Source of the DNA: an uncultured Peptococcaceae bacterium
GTDB taxonomy: Bacteria > Bacillota > Peptococcia > Peptococcales > Peptococcaceae
Reading direction: 5' to 3'
Assembly: GCA_902462325.1 (NCBI GenBank)
Contig: CABQBF010000050.1
Span: 1 to 16,490, forward strand
Length of the DNA stretch: 16,490 bases
The notes beneath the pieces were generated by a model. The model was not told the DNA's origin. It was given only the letters and a program-made list of their open reading frames with translations, and ran no database searches. Shown here in pieces: positions 12,570-16,490 of this stretch; the stretch's first letter is position 1; each line of letters starts with the position of its first letter. The position numbers and the translations under genes are program-made.

Positions 12570-13175
12570 TTACAATTCCTCCGTCTTGAAGGTTATATAA
12601 CCTTCGTAATAGTAGCTGTGGTCGATGCCTTTCATATAGACCTCACGGCTGCTGATATCATCCGTCAAGGCATTTTTTAGCAGATACTTAATTTCAATAT
12701 CCTTGATCAGACTGCGCTCCATAGCAAGAAAATAATCTTCTTTATCTACCTTACTCCAGTCAACGACCTTGTAAAGTTCCGTTTTGAAAATTAAATCCAA
12801 CCAAATACGAGTACTGCGACCGTTGCCCTCACGGAAAGGATGGGCAATATTCATTTCTACATATTTCTCAACAATCTTATCAAAGTTTGACTGCGGCATT
12901 TTATCAATACTTTCAAGGGCCGCCTCAAGATACATCACCGGAACAAAGCGAAAATTACCTTTTGCAATGTTTACCGTTCTGATCTTCCCGGCGAAGTCGT
13001 AAATTTCGTCAAAAAGATATTTATGAATAGCCTTGAGCGCAGAAAACTTCCCAGCCTCTAATTGATCAAGAATCCCCTTTTCAAAAAGTTCCGCAGCTTT
13101 TTTCTTGCTGATTCGTTCTTCCTCACGGGCAAGATCAGCGGAACTTGTCAGCCCCAATTTATTTTCAAGTGCCAT
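12570..13175 (-). CDS. fic: class III Fic-domain AMP-transferase (NmFic-like)
   Basis: This 201-residue single-domain Fic protein has the active-site motif H112-P-F-R-E-G-N-G-R120, preceded by KYVEMNIAHPF and followed by STRIWLDLIF. The substrate flap KGNFRFVP is at about 72-79. Near the C-terminus is S187-Y-Y-Y-E191-G192, the [S/T]xxxE[G/N] inhibitory motif; its position after the Fic core makes this class III, where the helix blocks ATP gamma-phosphate binding in cis. The stretch IRTVNIAKGNFRF and the tail GIDHSYYYEGY are very close to Neisseria meningitidis NmFic as I recall it; NmFic AMPylates GyrB. I chose ATG 13175 with GGAGGTG 5 nt upstream. It starts only 41 nt after a tRNA terminator (13217-13245), so its promoter is unclear. 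Confidence 0.9.
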   Translation of the reverse strand: MALENKLGLTSSADLAREEERISKKKAAELFEKGILDQLEAGKFSALKAIHKYLFDEIYDFAGKIRTVNIAKGNFRFVPVMYLEAALESIDKMPQSNFDKIVEKYVEMNIAHPFREGNGRSTRIWLDLIFKTELYKVVDWSKVDKEDYFLAMERSLIKDIEIKYLLKNALTDDISSREVYMKGIDHSYYYEGYITFKTEEL

Positions 13176-13216
13176 ATCGCACCTCCAAAAATCTGCTTTT
13201 AAGCTCGGCCAGACAC

Positions 13217-13245
13217 AAAAAAACGCCACAAAAAATTGTGGCGTT
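13217..13245 (-). terminator. terminator of the tRNA-Ser fragment
   Basis: Minus strand: AACGCCACAA / TTGTGGCGTT, 10 bp perfect, loop of 4, then TTTTTTT. It begins 2 nt after the CCA end of the tRNA fragment, so it was the tRNA gene's terminator. Confidence 0.8.
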
Positions 13246-13247
13246 AC

Positions 13248-13306
13248 TGGCGGAGATGGAGAGATTTGAACTCTCGCGCCGGTTGCCCGACCTACCGCAT
13301 TTCGAG
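13248..13306 (-). pseudogene. 3' fragment of a tRNA-Ser gene (integration scar)
   Basis: Read on the minus strand, the fragment runs from an anticodon loop (CTCGAAA) through a long variable arm (CGGGCAACCGGC), a T-arm (GAGAG-TTCAAAT-CTCTC) and the acceptor 3' strand CATCTCC with discriminator G and encoded CCA. The long variable arm and G discriminator indicate tRNA-Ser, probably with anticodon CGA. The 5' half (acceptor GGAGATG, D-arm, 5' anticodon stem) is absent from the sequence to its right. A piece running from anticodon loop to CCA is the classic att core of tyrosine-recombinase elements. Because the terminator follows the CCA end, the inserted DNA should lie at higher coordinates. Confidence 0.72.
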
Positions 13307-13634
13307 TGATGTCCCCGCCTTATTCAGGACTATTTTTCCCTCTCCTACAGTCGTTTCTCTTTACGCAAGAATACGCATTTCAAGCTGCTTTGAGGGTATA
13401 AAGCTACTGAATCCGGCATCTCCACAAAATCGCGTTTTTGTTCCGTTTTTCAGAAAAGTGTTAGCATTTTGTTAGCACGAACCGTTTAGCTCAAAACAGT
13501 CCCTGACTGCATTAACGCCTACTGCTCTATTTCATTTGTCAAAAATTCAAGGTATTTTTCGTTTTTTAAAACCGTATGCTACAAGCTTCTAGCAAACAGA
13601 TCGCATAAATAAAAATTTTGCATTTTTCCATCAA
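13307..13634. repeat. non-coding stretch with GTTAGCA direct repeats
   Basis: No gene is supported in this stretch of about 330 bases. It contains two direct copies of GTTAGCA exactly 11 bp apart (13460-13466 and 13471-13477). Spaced direct repeats next to a tRNA att core resemble arm-type binding sites of tyrosine integrases. An ORF reading rightward from 13236 is just translation of the tRNA complement. Confidence 0.4.
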
Positions 13635-13978
13635 TCAATTATCCAAACTGTTCTCATTCAGCAAGAAATCATAAACACTCATAACCAGCGCCCCATCATC
13701 ATTGTAATACGGTGCATCTTTCGTGATGATAATATCTTTTTGAAGAAATCGCCGATCAGCATTAAGGAGCGTTGCTCCTGTTCCATCTTTGCTTGATCCG
13801 GAATCGCATAGACCAACTGAATATAATAACGCTTATACTTATTATGCAATTTTTGTTGACCGGTGTACTCGTTGTGTTCGACATCCTGCGGAATAAATAT
13901 TGCTTCAAACAGGAATTCCTTCAGCGAGCTTATCTCTCTCTTGAAATTTCCGGATGACACACTGCTTATACTTGTCAC
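13635..13978 (-). pseudogene. C-terminal remnant of a DUF4143-type AAA ATPase
   Basis: On the minus strand the frame from 13978 carries DVEHNEYTGQ, RYYIQLVYAIPDQAKMEQEQ and RSLM, which resemble the C-terminal DUF4143 region of the widespread ATP-binding proteins (VVEHNEYTG, then RYYIQSAFAIPDEAK-x-QEQ-x-SL). After FFKK the frame is lost. Shifting by one base restores DIIITKDAPYYNDDGALVM and then SVYDFLLNENSLDN up to a stop at 13635, as in intact members. One A missing from the run in TTCAAAAAGAT explains the shift. The N-terminal ATPase part (Walker A and B) is absent. The 5' end meets the stop of the Fic gene at 13975. A competing 25-codon ATGAGTGAC frame overlaps the start and is not recognisable. 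Confidence 0.62.
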
Positions 13979-14883
13979 TCATCATTGTTCACATCTTTCA
14001 ACATCGCCAAATAACTATCCAATCTTGCATTCACGTACCCCGCAAACAACTTTTCCATCACATTCAGATTATGTTTTACATGATATGCGTCAAAAGCATT
14101 ATAATAAGTAATCCGATCCGTAAATTTAATATCTATCGGTGGATACCCAGCTTTCATCAATTCCAGATTTACCAGCAGCCGTCCCGTCCGGCCATTTCCA
14201 TCGATGAAAGGATGGATTCCCTCAAACTCAATATGAAACCGTGCAAGCCGGGTAATGATATGCTCTGTACTGTTTCTATAAGATTCCAGCAGCTGCTCCA
14301 TTTTAGGCTGGATCAGATAAGGCTGCACAGGTTCATGTTTTGCACCCATAATTCTTACCGGAACTCTTCTGTAAACACCACGATCATCCTTTTTATCTGC
14401 CAACACCAGATAATGAATTTGTTTGATAACGCTCTCCGATAACGGTATCTGATCTTTTACCAAATCCCGCACAAAATCAAATGCTTCTTTATGTCCAACA
14501 GCTTCCATGTGGTCTTTCAAAGGCTTCTGGTCAATTGTCAAGCCACGCAACACCATATCGGTCTCACGCAGAGTCAATGTGTTTCCCTCAATCGCATTGG
14601 AATTGTACGTGTATTCAACTACGAATTCCTCTGTCAGCCGTTCCACCTCTCCCTCTGTCAAAGGCCGTCTGGAATCCAGTTCAATTTTTTTCTTGTCAAT
14701 CATCGTGAGCAGATTCTCAGTAGATTTATGCCTGCCATCCTCTGGTTTCTTCGCATCTGCAGAGATTTTCCAGCTGCGTCCTTCGCGGGTAACGCCCGGA
14801 ACCTTCCCCTCTGAACATAATATACGAACTCTCCTATCTGAAATACCCCACTTCTCTGCTGCCTGTTTCACTGTCATGTACAT
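13975..14883 (-). CDS. fic: class II Fic protein with N-terminal DNA-binding domain
   Basis: This is a 302-residue protein. Residues about 3-48 form an excisionase/MerR-like winged helix (MTVKQAAEKWGISDRRVRIL, then a wing with G-R-S-W-K-I). Residues about 55-120 hold the inhibitory helix with S95-N-A-I-E99-G100, the [S/T]xxxE[G/N] motif placed before the core, which defines class II. The Fic core has RRVPVRIMGAKHEP (flap) and H224-P-F-I-D-G-N-G-R232. Such proteins transfer AMP (or reverse it) on proteins, sometimes on themselves. Start ATG 14883 follows GAGG by 9 nt. The gene has its own promoter (14909-14937) threaded with three operator-like repeats, so self-repression through its own DNA-binding domain is likely. 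Its 3' end touches the ATPase remnant. Confidence 0.9.
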   Translation of the reverse strand: MYMTVKQAAEKWGISDRRVRILCSEGKVPGVTREGRSWKISADAKKPEDGRHKSTENLLTMIDKKKIELDSRRPLTEGEVERLTEEFVVEYTYNSNAIEGNTLTLRETDMVLRGLTIDQKPLKDHMEAVGHKEAFDFVRDLVKDQIPLSESVIKQIHYLVLADKKDDRGVYRRVPVRIMGAKHEPVQPYLIQPKMEQLLESYRNSTEHIITRLARFHIEFEGIHPFIDGNGRTGRLLVNLELMKAGYPPIDIKFTDRITYYNAFDAYHVKHNLNVMEKLFAGYVNARLDSYLAMLKDVNNDE

Positions 14884-14908
14884 AATTCTGCACCTCACTC
14901 CAAACAGT

Positions 14909-14975
14909 AGTATACCCTATTATTGGAACAATATCAACGTTTTCGGAATAATATTTTTCGTTTATCGGAACAATG
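14909..14975 (-). promoter_or_regulatory. fic promoter with three operator-like direct repeats
   Basis: Minus-strand promoter: -35 TTGATA (14937-14932), 17-bp spacer, -10 TATACT (14914-14909). Plus-strand view of the repeats: TATTGGAACAATAT (14921-14934), TTTCGGAATAATAT (14940-14953) and TTATCGGAACAATGT (14961-14975), consensus T-x-GGAA-x-AATAT. The GGAA cores are 19 and 22 bp apart, about two helical turns each. The first copy covers the spacer, so binding should repress. Confidence 0.65.
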
Positions 14976-15070
14976 TAAAAACCAGAAGATACCGTTTTTC
15001 ATCTCCTAGCCTTTTATTTTACATTTCATATTTTAATTTTCCGCCCTTACATTTCCAAAATGTGTAAATG

Positions 15071-15104
15071 AAAAACCCGGAGATGCTGTAGACGCTTCTC
15101 CGAG
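15071..15104 (-). terminator. terminator of the ParE-type toxin-antitoxin operon
   Basis: Minus strand: CTCGGAGA pairs with TCTCCGGG (one wobble), then TTTTT. It lies about 50 nt after the toxin stop at 15154. Confidence 0.7.
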
Positions 15105-15153
15105 CATAAATCATTTCTGACCGGTGCATATATAATTTCATTATTTTTTGACA

Positions 15154-15475
15154 CTATCCATTTAGTTGACGCAAAATTTCATCCATGTTCCGTTTGCCAT
15201 AAATAATTCGCAAAACAAAAATCATTTTTTCATCAAAATCCGGCAGATAGTACATGATATAATGATCTATCCGTTTTTTTCGGATCGCCATATTTGGTAC
15301 AAATTCATTAACAACGAAAGAACCGCTTTCCGGGAAAGACCGAGCTTCCTCAATCACGCCCTGCAATTTGGCTACAAAATCCGATGCTGCCTTTGGGTTT
15401 GCCAGTTCCACAGCGATATTCATCCAAATCGGCACCCGCTTTCTGCGTCAACCGATATCCCCATTTAGATTCCAT
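15154..15475 (-). pseudogene. ParE/RelE-type toxin gene, apparently frameshifted
   Basis: An ATG at 15475, overlapping the antitoxin stop by 11 nt, opens MESKWGYRLTQKAGADLDE, a typical ParE beginning. The frame is then lost. The rest continues in another frame (from 15429) as IWMNIAVELANPKAASDFVA to ILRQLNG, with the family's FxxSG, IRKKRIDHYIMYYLPD and ILRIIYGKR-type strand near the end. Family members join these as DLDEIWxxIAxELxNPxAA. The DNA at the junction reads TTTGGATGAATATCG, where I would expect GATTTGGATGAA then ATCTGGATGAATATC. An 11-nt loss between repeated TGGATGAA words explains it. An internal start at 15435 gives a 93-residue form lacking the first strand and helix, probably inactive. 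Confidence 0.65.
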
Positions 15476-15722
15476 ACTTTCTCCTTATATCGCTGAGTGC
15501 TTTTTCGCCATCCACAGTCCGTTCGGCTTTTACATCTTCCAAACCTTCCATAATCGCTTTTGCTTCATACATTTTCTGCATGGTCCGTTCGTAATATTCA
15601 ATATCCATGACAACAAGACAGCCATATCCATTCTTCGTTACGTAAACCGGCCCATTTTCTTTGGCGCAACGTCGTTCTACCTCAACCGTGTTTTTCAAAT
15701 CACGCATAGGAATAATCTGCAT
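15465..15722 (-). CDS. Phd/YefM-family antitoxin
   Basis: This 85-residue protein has an N-terminal Phd/YefM DNA-binding fold (MQIIPMRDLKNTVEVERRCA, then GPVYVTKNGYGCLVVMDIEYYERT) and a C-terminal helix (YEAKAIMEGLEDVKAERT) that would wrap the toxin. The start at 15722 has AAGGAGGTG about 5 nt upstream. The ParE-type toxin follows with an 11-nt overlap. Phd-type antitoxins bind palindromes at their own promoter; a 14-bp-arm palindrome enclosing the promoter sits directly upstream (15734-15779). The gene looks intact although the toxin does not. Confidence 0.88.
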   Translation of the reverse strand: MQIIPMRDLKNTVEVERRCAKENGPVYVTKNGYGCLVVMDIEYYERTMQKMYEAKAIMEGLEDVKAERTVDGEKALSDIRRKYGI

Positions 15723-15733
15723 AAAAGCACCTC

Positions 15734-15779
15734 CTTGACTCGTGGCTTTATTTTACTCTATATTCAGCCACAAGTCAAG
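15734..15779 (-). promoter_or_regulatory. toxin-antitoxin promoter inside a large palindrome
   Basis: CTTGACTCGTGGCT (15734-15747) and AGCCACAAGTCAAG (15766-15779) are complementary at 13 of 14 positions, around an 18-bp centre. On the minus strand the -35 TTGACT (15778-15773) lies in one arm and the -10 TAAAAT (15755-15750) in the centre, with 17 bp between. Antitoxin binding to the arms would block RNA polymerase. Confidence 0.75.
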
Positions 15780-15877
15780 AAGTAGGTTTGATTCCTCCGT
15801 ATTTGATTTCTATTCCCTTCATGAAAGTGATAAACTAAATATAAAAATTTATACCATATCCATTTCCAGCAATTTAT

Positions 15878-16490
15878 TTACCCTTCCAGGAAATAATCAT
15901 ACAACACAGACAAAGCATCTAAACTCATACTGTTCACAATGTCGGTCTTCAGCTGCTGCCGTTTCTCATTACCCAGCCCGCTATACAAACTTTTTGTCTG
16001 CTTGATTTCTTCCGCATAGGTGGTTTCTACATATTCCTTTGTAATTGCTGTACCCTTCCAGCCTGCCTGTAAGGCTTTATGGATACTGCTCTGCAGCGTT
16101 GTCACTACCTGATTCATCTCAGAGTCATCATAATGCAATGTTTTCAAAGCTGTTGAGGCTTCCTGTAAAGCTTCCTGTACCTGCTTTTGTTGTCCTTGCG
16201 CTATAGGAGTACCAGTCTGCGCATACGGCGCTAATGCCTGACACACTTCCGCTCTGGTGATTGGCTCGGTAGCGCGGAAGGTATTTTGATCCTCTAACGC
16301 AAATACACCGCACACAATAGCTTTCTCTACATCAGCTTTCGCCCAATCCGATACCACATCCTGCAGCACCAGATTCATCTGAAACACATTTTCCAGCTTT
16401 AAGATACGACTCAAAATCACAGCTACCTGTTCTCTGGTCAATGTGGCATCCGGTGCAAAGCAATGATTTCCTATTCCTTCTATATAGCCT
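15878..16490 (-). CDS. SLH-domain surface protein, C-terminal part (runs off the right edge)
   Basis: The frame stays open to the right edge of the window, so the N-terminus is missing; about 203 residues plus the stop are present. The first visible residues (GYIEGIGNHCFAPDATLTRE) belong to an S-layer homology repeat (FxPDxxLTREQxAxIL), followed by a second SLH-like repeat (DWAKADVEKAIVCGVF, then FRATEPITRAEVCQAL). SLH repeats bind pyruvylated cell-wall polymer or, in Negativicutes, modified peptidoglycan. The rest (about 120 residues) is a soluble helical region without recognised domain. An apparent start at 16441 (TTG) lies inside the SLH motif and is not real. No clear terminator is seen after the stop; 15790-15877 is AT-rich with nothing recognisable. 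Confidence 0.8.
   Translation of the reverse strand, partial: GYIEGIGNHCFAPDATLTREQVAVILSRILKLENVFQMNLVLQDVVSDWAKADVEKAIVCGVFALEDQNTFRATEPITRAEVCQALAPYAQTGTPIAQGQQKQVQEALQEASTALKTLHYDDSEMNQVVTTLQSSIHKALQAGWKGTAITKEYVETTYAEEIKQTKSLYSGLGNEKRQQLKTDIVNSMSLDALSVLYDYFLEG

Noticed and set aside
13236..13475. 79-codon plus-strand ORF with RWRDLNSRAGCPTY
   Set aside because: This is a translation of the complement of the tRNA-Ser fragment, a known type of spurious ORF.
13954..15067. Plus-strand ORFs of 75-186 codons opposite the class II Fic gene
   Set aside because: They mirror a strongly supported Fic coding frame, have no ribosome binding sites and no recognisable motifs.

Overview
The window looks like a chromosomal segment of a low-to-mid GC member of the Bacillota. 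I base this on strong AGGAGG-type ribosome binding sites, frequent TTG and GTG starts, a DUF2508 (YaaL)-BofA gene pair, a VanR/VanS-type two-component system, an SLH-domain protein and a large exported protein ending in a copper-amine-oxidase-N-like domain. A SLH-bearing Clostridia or Negativicutes relative is plausible. There is no rRNA or core marker here to settle it.

Layout. Positions 1-4490 read rightward: an lrgA-lrgB murein-hydrolase-modulator pair, a small acidic unknown protein with its own promoter and terminator, and an 836-residue secreted surface protein behind a roughly 150-nt leader. Positions 4490-5440 hold no credible gene. They hold a dense set of palindromes, including an exact parS-type ParB site, then two diverged ~116-bp repeats and GCGC-flanked hairpin elements. 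Positions 5440-5965 form a compact candidate type I toxin-antitoxin module: a 47-residue membrane peptide on the minus strand and a short terminator-ended antisense RNA on the plus strand. A YigZ/IMPACT-family gene (minus) follows, then a non-coding stretch with a cluster of same-facing DnaA boxes, then a thioredoxin-like gene with a possible PerR-type operator.

From 7900 to 12290 nearly everything reads leftward: BofA and DUF2508 proteins, a PBP-type D,D-carboxypeptidase, VanS-like and VanR-like sensor and regulator, and a short UppS-family prenyltransferase. The vanR-like and carboxypeptidase promoters both have a good -10, no -35, and the same 15-bp box (13/15 identical) at almost identical distance. 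This predicts a closed regulon in which the VanR-like regulator activates itself and the carboxypeptidase. No vanH, vanA or vanX gene is present, so this resembles a cell-wall stress circuit rather than glycopeptide resistance.

From 12490 on, the window is accessory in character. It has a class III Fic protein (NmFic-like), the 3' fragment of a tRNA-Ser gene with its terminator (an integration scar), a decayed DUF4143-type ATPase fragment, a class II Fic protein with its own DNA-binding domain and three operator-like repeats in its promoter, a Phd/YefM-ParE-type toxin-antitoxin pair whose toxin appears frameshifted by a short deletion, and the C-terminal part of an SLH protein running off the right edge.

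The most interesting candidates are the type I toxin-antitoxin module, the VanRS-carboxypeptidase regulon and the palindrome/parS cluster. All family assignments are from memory of the families; no search was run.
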